Under the pieces are notes generated by a model that was given only the letters and a program-made list of their open reading frames with translations, did not search any database and was not told the origin of the DNA. Below are positions 9,082 through 21,267 of a stretch of 64,000 nt of DNA, in pieces. Origin of the DNA: Corallium rubrum (lineage: Eukaryota; Cnidaria; Anthozoa; Scleralcyonacea; Coralliidae); NCBI GenBank assembly GCA_964035015.1, contig OZ035997.1:17509923-17573922 (forward strand). The letters run 5' to 3'. A program made the position numbers and the translations under genes. Positions within the stretch are counted from its first letter, which is position 1, and each line of letters begins with the position of its first letter.

Positions 9082-10172
9082 GTTTTGAAGTTAAGCCCCC
9101 TCAGGACATAGAGATGCTCCTCGGTGCAATGGCATCGTGGGTCCCTGAGTGCAAGGGACTATTCTGCGGAGGTGGCTTACGCTTGCCACTCAGACCAAAA
9201 GAGGATGCGACCCTCTCTCCGTTGCGCCAGAAACGACAAAAATGGTCACCCAGGACCGATCCACTTGAAGCGGACCAGCCGAGGGAGTTGGAAATGACTG
9301 AAAATTAGGGAGTGACCATGAAATGGCCAACACCACCTAATCCACATGAGCAAACGATAGTGCGAGTTTCCAATGTCACGAGGGAAATCCCGGTCGAATG
9401 CCTCGCGAGATTCCACATGGAGCTCGTGAAGTGCTTGCACAGCCTCCGGAGCGAAAGCCATGCAGACCCTGTCATTTCCAACAGGCTCCTCTATGACCTC
9501 CACTTCTGGTGCCGAGTCCAGGTGGATCCGAAGAGCCACCCGTCGCAGGGTCAACGTCCAAGGCATGTTTCTTCGCAAGTGGCTCAGAGCCACCCGACGA
9601 ATCCTCCATCACCTCGACTGGGGCCCCTGGCTGGGATGAAGAAGGGGCATCCGAAGGGGCCACGGCCTTCTTTGACTTCCTCCTACGGTTACGCTTGCAC
9701 TTACGCTGAGGCCCCGGAGGGGCCACGTCATCCGCACCGGCCCCCGAAGAAGGATTCACCTTCGTCTCCGTGACAGTGTCCTGCTTCTTAGGGCAGCGGC
9801 GAGACTCATGTCCAGCCACTCCTCAATTGAAACAGGTGCGAACCTGCCCCTGGTGGTAGACCAGCCCAGCATGACCGCAGATACGAACTCGCGTCGGGAT
9901 GGCCTCTCGCAGCTCCATCAGAATCTTGACTGTCCCAGTCCTCACGTTCCGGAACAGCACATAGACGAGCTTACACACCTCCCCATAGCGACCGAAGAAT
10001 ACTTTTAATTCCTCCTCCGGTATGCCATAGGGCAGGTGTGTTACGGTGATCCAACTCCGATTCTTATAAGAATAGGGCCGGATCGTGCACGGAAAGCCAC
10101 GGATGGTGATACCAGCCGCGATGACGTTTTCCAAAATCTCCGGCGACGTGCCCCAGAGATGGAAGCGGTCAG
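9082..10172 (-). mobile_element. ORF1-only Tx1-type element, partial copy (HAL-like a)
   Basis: The 3' end joins U2 nt 23 (sense ...CTTCAAAAC then AAGATC), as at 23,366. The roughly 230-bp 3' UTR is shared with the complete copy at 23,366-25,161 and directly follows the ORF1 remnant, with no trace of ORF2. An internal deletion of about 215 bp removed the end of ORF1. The 5' half is missing: at about 10,172 the sequence jumps into the U2-U1 spacer of another unit, an apparent deletion by recombination. Confidence 0.8.
9313..10172 (-). pseudogene. ORF1 (RRM-like plus zinc knuckle) remnant
   Basis: It encodes, from the right, SDRFHLWGTSPEILENVIAA, an RRM-like stretch with VTHLPYGIPEEELKVFFGRYG, and then VRTCFN followed by a stop where the intact copy has CFHC of the zinc knuckle. 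The frame resumes as GHESRRCPKKQ, a Lys/Arg-rich tail and an acidic Ser-rich tail. A premature stop and a C-terminal deletion make it a pseudogene of the family whose best copy is 23,613-25,040. Confidence 0.78.
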
Positions 10173-10321
10173 AGGCGCTGGATCGTTGCTGGTTTTTGTT
10201 GATAGCTGTAAAATATAAACAATTGATGTGCAGAATTAGTGGAATCAAGGAAGCCGTGAATGTTACTTGTGCTGTTGATGAGTTTTTGCTTATTTTCGAT
10301 GGTAATGTTCTTCCCCGAAGG
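10173..10321 (-). other. U2-U1 spacer fragment at recombination junction
   Basis: The sequence from AGGCGCTGG through GTGGAATCAAGG to the UUCG hairpin matches the normal spacer downstream of U2 (compare 25,999-26,155). The spacer is cut at about 10,172, where ORF1 sequence begins. The U1 gene, the 5S gene and the U2 5' end expected to the left are all absent. Confidence 0.8.
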
Positions 10322-10472
10322 GAAGCGGGCCGTACTCGGAGGTAGTGCAATACCGAGACAACCCGTGGCCAGGGCGAAGCAAGCTTCAAGCCCATGGCTG
10401 AAGCTCAAAAATCAGTTTAATATATGAGCCAGGCGTTGCCTGGCATATCAGATATTAAGCTGATAAGAACAG
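10322..10472 (-). ncRNA. U2 snRNA gene copy 2, 3' part (from nt 40)
   Basis: It begins, in sense, CTGTTCTTATCAGCTTAATA and runs to the U2 3' end. Changes relative to other copies include GGAAGCGGGCC near the 3' end. Upstream (right) it joins the 3' end of Utopia-1. The corresponding U2 5' end is at 25,162-25,183, some 14.7 kb away behind three Utopia elements and one ORF1-only element. Confidence 0.9.
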
Positions 10473-10817
10473 AGTTCTTTTATTAAAACCTAAATGTATT
10501 TCCTATGTTTTGATGTGTGTGGTGGTCGAAAAGAGGTCGCATACGCTCATTTACGTCGTAGCTTCCTGAGTAAGGCATGTGTCCGATTGACATCTTATAT
10601 CTTGTTTTTATTAGTTTTGGGTGTCTGCAGTTTGAAATGAGGAGAGTTAAGCTCATAGTGGGTTGGGCTGTCATAACCTCCTGTATCCTATAGCATGAGT
10701 CCTAGTGACTACTATGTATGCGTTTAAATTACGTTAGGTGCCATGAGTTGGCAAATTAAAGTTTAAAGTGTGTGCAATTGTGTACGCCTAATGCGTTAAA
10801 AGAAAGGTTTTGTCGCC

Positions 10818-13800
10818 TCAAGGGCAGCTATTGAAGAGATGGTCGACGTAGATGTTACGTGAGCCCTGGATCACATCTGTACAGCAGAGTTTTCGGAAGA
10901 GTGTCCGGTACCGTTGGCTGATTCGAAGTGCATTGAGGACCTTTTCGTTATCTGGGTACCATGATCCAAGCAATCCAACGATAAAGCCATAGACGGTAGC
11001 AGTTAGCCCACGGGATTCGAAGTGAGGGATTAAGTATGAGCATTTCTCGATCTTTTGGGTGGCTGCTGTGGTCAAGGCGTCGGTATCGTTCTCGAAAGGA
11101 CAGGCTATGTCGATCATGTGGACTCGGTTTTCGTCTTTAACGTTTATGTCAGGGCGATCTCGGGCAGGAGCATCAGGAATCGTTAGGTCAAGTGAGACTT
11201 CTCCACGGTATATTGCGGCTGATAGGCGTTTGGCGACGCGGTCGTGGCGTTCGCTGATTGAAACCGTGTTTGGTCGGCAGTGGCATATGATGTGCGGTAA
11301 TGTTTCTGTCTGGTTGGGATCATGACAAAGACGACAGGTAGGGTTGGTGTTGGACCATCGGCTCTTGTTGGCGTTGGTTGGAAGGGTGTTGGTGCGTGCT
11401 CGATGTATGAAGCGCCAGTCACATAAGCGTATCCCTTTGCCCGTGAATAGCCAATCTGAGCTGGTGGCGAAGCGGTCATGTTGGATGCACCGGGCAACTT
11501 TGCCTTGGTCAGGCTTGGATTTGTATAGTTCTGCGTGACGATCTTGACACATCTTATGGAGATAGAAAGCAGCAGTGCGTGGTTTGGCTGAGGAGTCTGC
11601 ATCATGGGAGATGGTTGGATCATCGGTGGTGGCATCGGTGAATCGAACTTTAAGTTGTCGGCTGGCTTTTCAGGCTCTGGACCATAGTGTGGCACTATTG
11701 TTCGCACGGCTGTGGTTAGCGAAGGGACCTTCTAGGGAGCCAGAGAGGAAGGTGTCTATTTCTGCGGACGTCGGTTCCTGATGGAGGTATCTTCGTACAA
11801 TGGATTGGAGTTGGCCACGGGCAAGTGCAAGGATTATTGGATCTGATGAGTTCAGGACCTTCAAAGCATGAACAACAGCTTGGAGATGACGTTCGTCAAA
11901 AGGATCTTGGAGGCCAAGTCCTCCGACGGATTTTGACGTGAAGAAGTAATCGGTGGTGGCACGTTTTGGTAGGCAACAGATAGTGCGGAGGACATTGACC
12001 AGTTTGCTGCGGTACGACGTAAGGGATGTCCGGGTGACAGAGCATGCTCGCAGAGCATAAGTGAGGCAAGGCTGAATAAATGTTCGAATGGCATAGAGTT
12101 TCTGCCAAGGTGCCAGGAGTGAGTCGCTGATCTTCTGGAGGTCTTCTGAGAGTCAGTCAGTGATGGTTGTCATGCCGGAGGCAGTGTAGAGCAGGCTGAT
12201 GGGTACTCCGAGGTATTGGTATGATTCATCACGAGCGAGGACTGAAATGGGAGTGCCTTGAATGGAGAATATTGTGTCACCAACACGAGAAGGCTCCAAG
12301 GGGCGACAGGTTAGGGAGAGTCACGCACATTTGTCAGGACGGAAGGAGAGGTTGAGGATGTCAGTGGCCAGAGCTGTTGCATCGAGGAATTGTTGTGGAC
12401 CTTCCTTAGTACGACTAACAAGGACGAGGTCGTCTGCATACGCGAGGACCGATATCGACTGACCATAAAGTTTGAATGGTAGTTGTGGATTATCTTCTGG
12501 GTGTTGGAGTACTGCGCGGATTAGGATTTCAGATGTAAGGTTGAACAGGATTGCACTGAGTGGACATCCTTGCTTGACGCCGGCGCGTATTGGAATGGAG
12601 GTGGTGGTTTCGGTCTGGGAAGTGCGGACGGTGGTGTGAGCATCGGAGTAGATGTTGTTAATGATGGAGATCAGACCAGGAGGAAAGCCCATATGTTCAA
12701 GTGTGGCATATATGGCATCGTGTGGAAGGCTTCCAAATGCGTTACGCAGGTCGAGCCATGCAAAGAAACAGTTTTTCTGGTTACGTTTGCAAAGAGATTC
12801 TATTGTTTGTAATGTAAATGTGTGTTCGTGACAGCCTTCCGAGGGACGAGCACTTTTCTGGTTTGGTGACATGAGCTGTTTATCAATAGCAAAGGACGAG
12901 ACACGTGAGGTGAGGAGAGCAGCATACAGTTTATAGAGACACGACATGAGGGCTATCGGCCGGAAATTGCCAGGGTCATCGCTGGGACCTTTCTTGTGGA
13001 TCAGGATGGTTGTCGACTCTTTCCATATCTTGGGAACTTTCTGGGCCAGAAGACACCGGTTGAAAATGGTTTGTAGCACCGTAGCATGGGGGTCGATTAA
13101 TCATAGGTGGCGATACTCCACTCGGTCTTTTCCAGGGGCAGAGTTTGCCATTGAAGACAGTTTTTGTCGGATTTGGTGGGTTGAGAGAGGTTCGATAAGG
13201 GAAATGTCAGTTTCAGCTGGTGGGACTAGGGTGTGGAGGATTTGATGGAGCTCTTCGTGGTTGATGTGTTTTTCGGCGTTGATATCTGTAAAAAACGTTT
13301 GGGCATCTTCCGTTGTTCCGGAATAGTTAATTTGCGAGTCGGAGAGGATTTTTCTAGCTGCATGTTTCTTCGAGAATCGGTATAGACCTTGTAGACGACT
13401 TGCTTTGATTGGATTGACGGTTAAGCGTCGACGGTTGTGGTTCGGTTGCCGATTGTTTGGGCGATTAGGAATTGCAGGTCGAGGTCGACGTGGACGATAG
13501 GTTTGGGCATTTGTTAGTCTGGTACCTTCTTGTACGGCCGCCGTCGCAAAATCTTCGCAGATCTGCTCGAATTCATCGAAGGTGGCTGTGGAGGTAATTC
13601 TGCTCGTCCAGGTGGTGGTAAAGGTCGGAGTATCTTCGATGTCAGGGTTTGGGTTAAAAGGAATGTCTTCGAAGGTGGAGGGTTCAGGTTGGTGTTCCTC
13701 GCGAGGTTGTGTGGAGAGATGTGGTGGTGACGGATGAGGGTTGATTTGCGAGGATGTGGGTCGTGGAGGTTGAGATGGAGTGACTAGGTCATCTTCAGAG

Positions 13801-14896
13801 GTAATGTTGTCTAGGATAGGGTAGGTAGACACATTTGGATCAGTAGTGGTTGGTTGTGGGAGTCTTTTTGGTGGAGGTGGAGTATGGATAGGAGATAGAG
13901 GAACATTAGAGCCAGTTGTTATTGAGTCCGGAGTGTCTCCAAGCAGTGGGAGAAGTTGGCGTTGTGGGGTGTTGAGAGGCCGTGAGCCCGGGTGTTGTTG
14001 TGGTGTTGTAGGTTGATAAGGAGAACTTGGGGCTTGATGTGGACCAAAGAAGTCGGCCGCCGTTGGACGTCCAAGGCGACGCTGGAACGATCGTGGCGCA
14101 GGTAGTGGCGGGTGTCGTGTGGAGGAGACTAGTACTTGGGTATATGTACTGTCGAACGCTGTGGTGGTCGCAGGGGTGGTAGTAGGAATTGAGGGAGGTT
14201 TTGAGGAATAGGTAGTTGTTGTGGTAAGGATTTTTTGTATTTCAGCTAGGGATCGAGGAAGGTGAGGTGATAACTTCGTCGTGGGAGGGCTAGGGATAAG
14301 GCAGTTTGTATCTTGTGAAGAGGGACTGAGGAGTAGAGGTGGTGACTGGGATATAAGGAGGCTTTGAGTGGGACTTGGTGGTGTATTCATAGTGGTGGTG
14401 GATAGGGTTAGTGCTTGAGGTTGCGTGGTGGAAACTGGTGGTAAGGTAGGACATTCGGCTACATCAGACATTGGACTCTCAGATATTCGTAGCGATGAAG
14501 GAGACTGGATGTTGGGTGAAGCTGTACTGGTGGGTGACATGGCCTGCGATGAGCTGCTTGGCGAGGAGTCATTGGACTTAGTGTCAGTGTTCATAAAAGG
14601 CAAGGCGAAGTTGGCTGAGGTCGACTAGTATGGTCATGTCCATCTTGGATGTAGTTGGGTACGCGTTCATTGCATATCGAGCAAAAGAGTTCAATGGCCA
14701 TTTGTCCGGTAGAATGTTTGTTGGCGAAATGTTTGTGTAGACCGCCATTGCTGGTGACTGTGCGTGAGACAAACGGGCAGCTAGTATAAGGGCACGCATA
14801 GACTTGAGCCACTTCATCGACGTATTCGCGGAAATAGGAGTCAGTGGGCGAAATCTCTTCATTGGCACCAACGTATCGCCAATTTGTCCCAGACAT
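10818..14896 (-). pseudogene. Utopia-1 polyprotein: zinc fingers, RT, restriction-like endonuclease
   Basis: The start MSGTNWRY at 14,896 matches the Utopia-2 start. Order of parts: a C2H2 finger CPYTSCPF...HKHFANKH, a second cysteine cluster CSICNERV, a long Pro/Ser/Thr-rich linker (13,101-14,603), and a thumb-like region before RT with NPIKASRLQGLYRFSKKHAA. Then RT (12,321-13,079, with NFRPIALMSCLY, QGCPLSAILFN and LAYADDLVLVS) and a C-terminal CCHC (CRLCHDP...HIICHC) with RPDI...HMIDIACPF of the PD-(D/E)xK nuclease (10,818-11,552). A frameshift near 14,600, a stop before RT at about 13,100 and decay at 11,700-12,320 inactivate it. Confidence 0.87.
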
Positions 14897-15140
14897 CGGT
14901 GTAGTGGGAAGAGGAGAAAGAGAGAGAGAAGAAAAGGGAACAACAAGAGAAGCAAAAAGAATAGAGCGTATACGGGCCGTGATGAAAATCACAGAACAAG
15001 ATAGCCACAATAAAAACGAGTGAACGAAACAAACCCATGTTCGAACGCCCACAAAAAAGTACAACTTAACATGCAAATCACAGTGAGAGTCACTGCCCGT
15101 GACGGAAAATAGTATTTAATTAACAATAACACTAAACTAT

Positions 15141-15330
15141 ACAGATTCCAACTAGCTCGGTACTTGGCTCGTAATCGTGCTGTAGTCCTCGCTAGCCGGG
15201 GAAATAATAAGTATAATATCAAATAATAATGGAACGACTCACAAGGTATACTTATGTGAGCCGCAAAAGCGAAAGAAGAGCCTACTCACAGGAATAAAAA
15301 CAAAGAGCGAAATAATAAAGCGGGGGCTGA
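15141..15330 (-). repeat. Utopia 5' UTR structured repeat unit (Utopia-1)
   Basis: The unit contains a long-range 9-nt pairing (sense CCGGCTAGC...GCTAGTTGG, 15,149-15,199) and a bulged hairpin CTCAC-AT-AAG-TATAC-CTT-GTGAG at 15,238-15,260. Homologous units are at 20,010-20,180, 20,310-20,480, 20,540-20,715, 22,850-23,050 and 29,480-29,680. Stem bases differ between copies in a compensatory way. Confidence 0.75.
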
Positions 15331-15524
15331 ACGAGGCGAACTCACTATAATCAGACTGAAAACTACTGACTAGCAAGCACCCTAACTAACTAAGCGAGCG
15401 AGGCAAGGTCACAGTGGGATCGCTGGTGGTTGAAAACCGGTCAACGTATGTCGGGAGGCAAAGCGCAAACGACGTTAAACACCCGAGGACCTGATCAACT
15501 TCTCGACAGCGAAATAGTAAACCT

Positions 15525-15542
15525 TTAAGCTGATAAGAACAG
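15525..15542 (-). repeat. U2 target-site duplication between Utopia-1 and Utopia-2
   Basis: Sense CTGTTCTTATCAGCTTA (U2 nt 40-56) stands alone between two head-to-tail elements. It is the 5' flank of Utopia-1 and the 3' flank of Utopia-2. The expected last bases ATA are changed. Confidence 0.85.
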
Positions 15543-15914
15543 AGTTCTTTTATTAAAACCTAATTGTATTTCCTATGTTTTGGTGTGTGTGGTGGTCGAA
15601 AAGAGGTCGCATACGCTCATTTACGTCGTAGCTTCCTGAGTAAGGCATGTGTCCGATTGACGTCCTATTTCTTGTTTTACTAGTTTTGGGTGTGTGCAAG
15701 TTGGAAATGAGAAGGATTAAGCTCATTGAGGGTTGGGCTGTCATAATCTCCTGTATCTTATAGTATGAGTCCTATTGACTACTATGTATGATAATAAATT
15801 ACATTAGGTGCCATGAGTTGGCAAATTAAAGTTTAAAGTGTGTGTGAACATGTGTACCTAATGTACAAATGGAATGGCATCAAGCAGTTCCTTTGGTGCC
15901 AATGGCACGTTGTC

Positions 15915-18900
15915 TCACTGACAACCGTTGAGCAGGTGTTCAGTGTAGATATTCCGTGATCCTTGGATGACATCCGTACAGCACAGCTTGCGAAAGAGGG
16001 TACGGTATCGGTGACTGATACGGAGGGCGTTGAGTACTTTCTCATTCTCGGGATACCAGGATCCAAGGGAACCAATGATGAACCCATAGACGGTGGCAGT
16101 TTGACCTTTGGCTGCGAAGTGTGGGATTAGGTACTTGTACTTCTCGAGCTTTCGGTTCGCTGCATTGGCTAGGGCATCGTTGTCGTTCTTGAAGGAGCAG
16201 ACAACGTCAATGATATGGATGCGGTCTCCGTCTTTAATGAGGATGTCTGGTCGGTCGCAGCCTGGGGCATCAGGGACTGTGAGATCTAGAGAGACTTCAC
16301 CTCGATATATGGCATTGGAGAGTCGTTGCGCTACTCAATCGTTTCGCTCTCGTATGGCCACCATATTTGGTCGGCAGTGGCAGATAATATGTGGAAGCGT
16401 TTCGGGCTGGGTGGCGTTGTGGCATTGGCGGCAGGCAGGATTAGTATCTGACCAGCGGATTTTGTTGGCATTGGTTGGTAGCGTGTTCGTGCGAGCTCTG
16501 TGTATGAAGCGCCAATCGCAGAAACGGATGCCTTTTCCTGTAAACAGCCAGTCGAAGCTTGTTGCGAAACGGTCGTGCTGGATGCATCGCGCTACTTTGC
16601 CTTGGTCGGGTTTGTCCTTGTATGCTTGGGTGTGTCGGTCCTGGCAAAGCTTATGGAGGTAGAAGGCAGCAGCTTTGGGTTTTGCGGTGGAGTCAGCGTC
16701 GTGGGAGATGGTCGGTTCGTCTGAGGTGGCACCGTTAAACCGTACTTTCATTTGGCGGCAGGCGATGCGTGCTCTGGACCACAAGGTGGCACTGTTGCTT
16801 GCTCTGCTATGGTTGGTGAACGGGCCATCAAGTGAACCAGTGAGGAAGGTGTCAATTTCTTCAGCGGTGGGTTCTCGATGGACACATCGGCGGACGATTG
16901 ATTGCAGTTGACCACGTGCAAGAGCCAAGATGAGGGGATCAGAGGACTGCAGAATTTTGGTGGCGTGGACTATCGCTTGGTGATGGCGCTCGTCAAATGG
17001 GTCTTGGAGGCCTAGACCACCTACCGATTTCGAAGCGAAGAAGTAGTCGGTAGTGGCTGTCTTTGGAAGGCAGCAGATAGAGCGTAGCATGCTGGTTAAC
17101 TTGCTTCGGTAAACGGCCAATGAGGCGCGCGTGATACTGCAGGCTCGGAGGGCGTAGGTGAGGCACGGTTGGATGAAGGTGCGAATGGCGTCGAGTTTTT
17201 GCCATGGAGCCAACAGCGAGTTGTTGATCTTGTCTAGGTCGGCGGTGAGTTTCTGTGTGATTTCTGTCATGTCTGTGGCAGTGTAAAGCAAACTAATCGG
17301 AACCCCGAAGTATTTGTACGCTTCGTCTCGGCCTAGTACTGGTATATCTTCACCTTGAACCAAGAACAGTGTATCACCAACACGGGACGGTTCAGTGGGA
17401 CGACAGGTCAATGATAGGGACGAACACTTGTCAGGACGAAAGGAGAGGTTGAGAATATCGGCTGCTAATGCTGTCACGTTGAGGAAGTCTTGTAGGCCTT
17501 CACGTGTGCGGCTGATGAGGACGAGGTCATCGGCGTAGACGAGGACTGAGATGGACTGACCGTACAGCTTGAACGGTAGTTGAGGATGTTCTGCTGCGTG
17601 TTTTAGGACGGCTCTGATGAGGATTTCGGAGGTGAGGTTGAAGAGGATGGCGCTGATCGGACAGCCTTGCTTGACCCCAGCTCGGACAGGAGTAGGGGTG
17701 GTGGATTCAGTTTGGGAGGTGCGGATGGTGGTGTGAGCGTTGGTATAAATGTCTCGGATGAGGTTGATGAGGTCGAATGGAAACCCCATGCGTTCCAGCG
17801 TGGTGTAGATGGCTTCATGTGGAAGACTGCCAAATGCATTGCGTACGTCGAGCCAAGCCATGAAGCAGTTCTTCTGATTGCGTTTGCAGTCAGCAACTAT
17901 CGTTTGTAGCGTAAAAGTATGTTCATGACACCCTTCGGAGGGTCGTGCACTCTTCTGGTTCGGCGACATTAGGTTGTTGTCAATGGCGAAGGTCATAACT
18001 CGGGATGACAGGAGGGCCGTGAAGAGTTTGTAAAGACAGGACATGAGGGCAATTGGGCGGAAATTGGCAGGGTCGTCGCTCGGGCCTTTCTTGTGGATGA
18101 GGATGGTTGTAGATTCTCTCCACTGCTTGGGCACGCGTTGTGCGAGGAGACATCGGTTATATATAATTTGTAAGATCGTGGCGCTGGGATCAATCATTCG
18201 GAGGTGGCGATATTCGATGCAGTCTTTACCAGGGGCGGAGTTCGCCATTGAAGCGAGTTTTTCTTTGATGTGCATGGTGGAGAATGGGTCGGCTAGTGAG
18301 TTATCAGTGGTTGCTGGAGGGACGAGGTCATGAAGGATTTGGTGGAGTTCATCATGGTTGATGTGTTGTTCCTCATTAACCGCGGTGAAGAAGTCTTTTG
18401 CTGTGTCTGTTGTACCAGTGTAGTTTATTTGGGAGTCGGAAAGGATCTTTTGTGCCACACGTTTTTTGGAGTATCGGTAGAGGCCTTGGATGCGACTGGC
18501 TTCGATTGGGTTAAAGGTCAGACGTTGTCGGTTGTGGTTTGGCTGACGGTTGTTTGGGCGGTTGGGAATTGCGGGCATTGGGCGAGGTCGGTATGACTGT
18601 GCTTGGGTGAGCTTTCAGCCCTCCTCCAACGCTGCAGTGGCGAATTCCTCGCAAACCTGCTCGAACTCAGTGAAGGTGGCGGTGGAGGTGATTCGGCTGG
18701 TCCAAGTGGTCACGAAAGTTGGGGTATCTTCGATGTCGGGGTTGGGGTTATATGGGATTTCATCAAACGCGGAAGGTTCGGGTTGTATGTTGTTATCTAG
18801 TGGTGTTTGCGGTGATGGTGGTGACGTGGGAATGTCTTCCAATGGAGAGGCAGGCCGTGGTGGTTGTGAGGGGTGTTCAGGGTCTCGTTACTGGAAAGGT

Positions 18901-19990
18901 CATCGATAATAGGCTATGTGGAGATATTGTGGTGGGTCGTGGGTGTCGGTTGGGGGATACTGGTTGCTGTGGTTCGCCTCGGCAGTGGTGGTGTGGGTAC
19001 AGGGGATAGTGGGATTTCGACTTCGCTGGGTTCTGGCTCTCCAAATAGCGGCAGACGTTGTCGCTGAGGAGTGGGGAAGGGATTTGAGAAGTCTCTCTGC
19101 GGATGGTCTGATGGGGCATGTTGCGGTGGTGGGTGGTTTGGGAAGAAGTCACTAGCGGTAGGTCGAGGTGCTCGGCGTTGGAATGACCGTGGTGCTGGTA
19201 GTGGTGGATGTCTGCACGAAGAGGTTGTGGCAGTAGAGGCACTTGTGGTGGAGGCAGCTGCAGTGGAACAGGTTGGTCGAGGAGTCTGGGGAGAGCATGA
19301 GTTTGTACTCATCGGGTTGTTTTCAGGTGACTGCGTAAGAGATGTTAGTAGGTCACGCCGGATGTCACGTATTCGGCTGATCAGTGATGGCGCAGGTGCT
19401 TCTTCAGGGGATTTCGATCTGGAAGTGGCATGGGTTGGCTGTGCTCGTTGTGTTGACTGGCGGTCACATTCATTTGGCTCAAGGAAGTTTGCCGGCTGGG
19501 ATGAAGGGCTGAGTAGCAGTGGCGGTGATTGGGAAGGAGGGAGGTCGAGATCGTCTTTGGACTGCGTTGCTTCGGGGTGAAGATCAGTGTTCATTTGTTG
19601 TTGTGGTGGACTGTCTGATATCCGAAGAGAGGCCGGTGATGTGGTGTTGGAAGAAACTGCGGTGTCGGATGACGGTGACGGACGGGAGCTCGTTGGTGAC
19701 GATTGAGGCGATTCATGTCTGTGGCCATCTTGTGCGTGAAGTGGGACGCGTTCGTTGCAGTTCTGGCAATAGTGTTCAATTGCGGGGTGCGATGTTTGGT
19801 GTTGTCTGGCGAAATGTTTGCAGAGGCCTTTGCAATCTGTTCTGCTCGTGGAGACGAAAGAGCATCTCGGATGCGGACATCGATATGTTTGGCGATTGGT
19901 GTCCGTGTAGACGCGGACGATGATTTCATTACTCGCTATGGTAGAGTCCGGGTCAATATGTCGCCAGTTTAGCGGCATGTTGTGGCTCAT
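15915..19990 (-). pseudogene. Utopia-2 polyprotein, nearly intact
   Basis: It starts MSHNMPLNWRHID. A C2H2 finger CPHPRCSFVS...CKHFARQH and a second cluster CQNCNERVPLHAQDGH are followed by a Pro/Ser-rich linker. The 747-codon stretch 16,335-18,578 is open and holds the pre-RT region, RT (NFRPIALMSCLYK, QGCPISAILFN, LVYADDLVLIS), the thumb and the CCHC CRQCHNA...HIICHC. The frame ends at a TGA at 16,335 where the homologous Utopia-1 codon is Arg, a CGA to TGA change. The PD-(D/E)xK core continues beyond it (DRPDI, IHIIDVVC) to 15,915. Also present are a stop at about 18,912, a frameshift near 18,850 and a stop near 18,613. Confidence 0.87.
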
Positions 19991-20009
19991 CGTGTCGGAA
20001 AGAAAGACA

Positions 20010-20760
20010 AATTACACTGGACAGATTTCGACTAGCTCGGTACGTGGCTCTCAACCTTCGTCTTCACTAGTCGATGAAATAATAAGTTTAATGTTAAATC
20101 ATAAAAGGAACGACCCAGAAGGTATACTTATCTGGGCCGCGAAAATTGTGGAAGAGCCTATTTATGAGAGTTTGGAAAACAAAGCGTGTAGGTCAGATGG
20201 GAGGCGACCGAAACGAAAAGCACGTTTGCGAACTCCGCGAAGGAGTTAAAAATAGCGATGATAAAAATGCAGATTTCGTCAGAAATCACATGTCGTAGCG
20301 ATAATAACTAAGCTAAACAGATTCCAACTAGCTCGGTACTTGGATAACCCCTAGTCTTCGCTAGTCGGGAAATAATAATATAATGTCAAATAATAAGGGA
20401 ACGACTCACAAGGTATACTTATGTGAGCCGCAAAAACGAAAGAAGAGCCTAGTTACGATAATAAAACAGAGAGTGAAAATAATAAAGCGGGGCTACACGT
20501 GGCGATGTGCAACGACCGTGACGGAAAGTTTTTTATTATTAATAATAAGACTAGTCTAAACAGATTCCGACTAGCTCGGTACTTGGCCCGTACTCGTGCT
20601 GTAGTCTTCGCTAGTCGGGAAATAATAAATATAATGTCAAATAGTAAAGGAACGACTCAGAAGGTATACTTATCTGAGCCGCAAAAGCGAAAGAAGAGCC
20701 TACTTACAGGAGTAGAAACAAAGAGAGAAATAATAAAGCGAAGGCTAAACGAAGCGAAGT
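20010..20760 (-). repeat. three tandem structured units in Utopia-2 5' UTR
   Basis: Three head-to-tail copies, spaced about 250-290 bp, each with the long-range stem (for example 20,028-20,075 and 20,324-20,368) and the bulged hairpin (20,114-20,136; 20,405-20,427; 20,656-20,678). The hairpin stems read CCCAG/CTGGG, CTCAC/GTGAG and CTCAG/CTGAG, so pairing is kept while sequence changes. Tandem 5' UTR units often serve as LINE promoters, but the base-pair conservation also suggests an RNA role. Confidence 0.8.
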
Positions 20761-21248
20761 CACCGTGAACCGGCGAAGTCGTCTCGCGTAGAATTCACTG
20801 CGAAGACAGAGAATAGACGCCTATCGCTATAAGCGTTAGACTAGCGTCTTCTCAGCGGTGTCAGGGTAGGCAGCACGCGTTCTTAAGAGAACGGCCAGGC
20901 CCTGAGGCGCGTACAAGAAGAGCTAACGACAGTCTTCTTCCGAGGAAGTCGACCGCCGCTAACGCGTATAGCGAACAAAACTATAGCACCGGGGAAGAGG
21001 CAATTGTTTGAGCCGTGCTCAAACAAGTGCCTAGACACCTGTACTGCGTCGCGAACCTTACTAGCTTTCGAGATCAGTCCGAAGACTGAAAACTACTGAC
21101 TAGCAAGCGCCCTAACTAAGCGAGCGAGGCAAGGTCACAATGGGATCGCTGGCGGTTGAAAACCGGTCAATGTATGTCGGGAGGCAAAGCGCAAACGACG
21201 TTAAACACCCGAGGACCTGATCAACTTCTCGACAGCGAAATAGTAAAC

Positions 21249-21267
21249 TATTAAGCTGATAAGAACA
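21249..21267 (-). repeat. U2 target-site duplication between Utopia-2 and Utopia-3
   Basis: Sense CTGTTCTTATCAGCTTAATA (U2 nt 40-59) is the exact duplicated target. The upstream side of Utopia-2 shows where the top-strand cut falls (after nt 59). Confidence 0.88.

Larger units (their letters stand above)
10473..15522 (-). mobile_element. Utopia-like RLE retrotransposon 1 in U2
   Basis: R2/NeSL-type non-LTR element, about 5.05 kb, inserted at U2 nt 39/40. The 3' UTR (10,473-10,817) is nearly identical to that of Utopia-2 and shares a conserved core with Utopia-3 and -4. The coding region 10,818-14,896 is interrupted. The 5' UTR has one copy of the covarying stem-loop unit (15,141-15,330) and the terminal block ending GTTTACTATTTCGCTGTCGA. 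A 17-20 bp U2 segment (15,525-15,542) separates it from the next element, consistent with the target duplication. Confidence 0.88.
15543..21248 (-). mobile_element. Utopia-like RLE retrotransposon 2 in U2
   Basis: About 5.7 kb, the best preserved of the four. The 3' UTR spans 15,543-15,914, the coding region 15,915-19,990, and the long 5' UTR 19,991-21,248. The 5' UTR has three tandem copies of the structured unit followed (toward the 5' end) by a GC-richer block that is also found, almost unchanged, in Utopia-4. Both ends abut U2 sequence (15,525-15,542 and 21,249-21,267). Confidence 0.9.

Noticed and set aside
15141..15330. Hammerhead, twister or HDV-like ribozyme in the Utopia 5' UTR
   Set aside because: No CTGATGA/GAAA hammerhead core, twister consensus or nested double-pseudoknot arrangement could be traced by eye. 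Only the stems are claimed.
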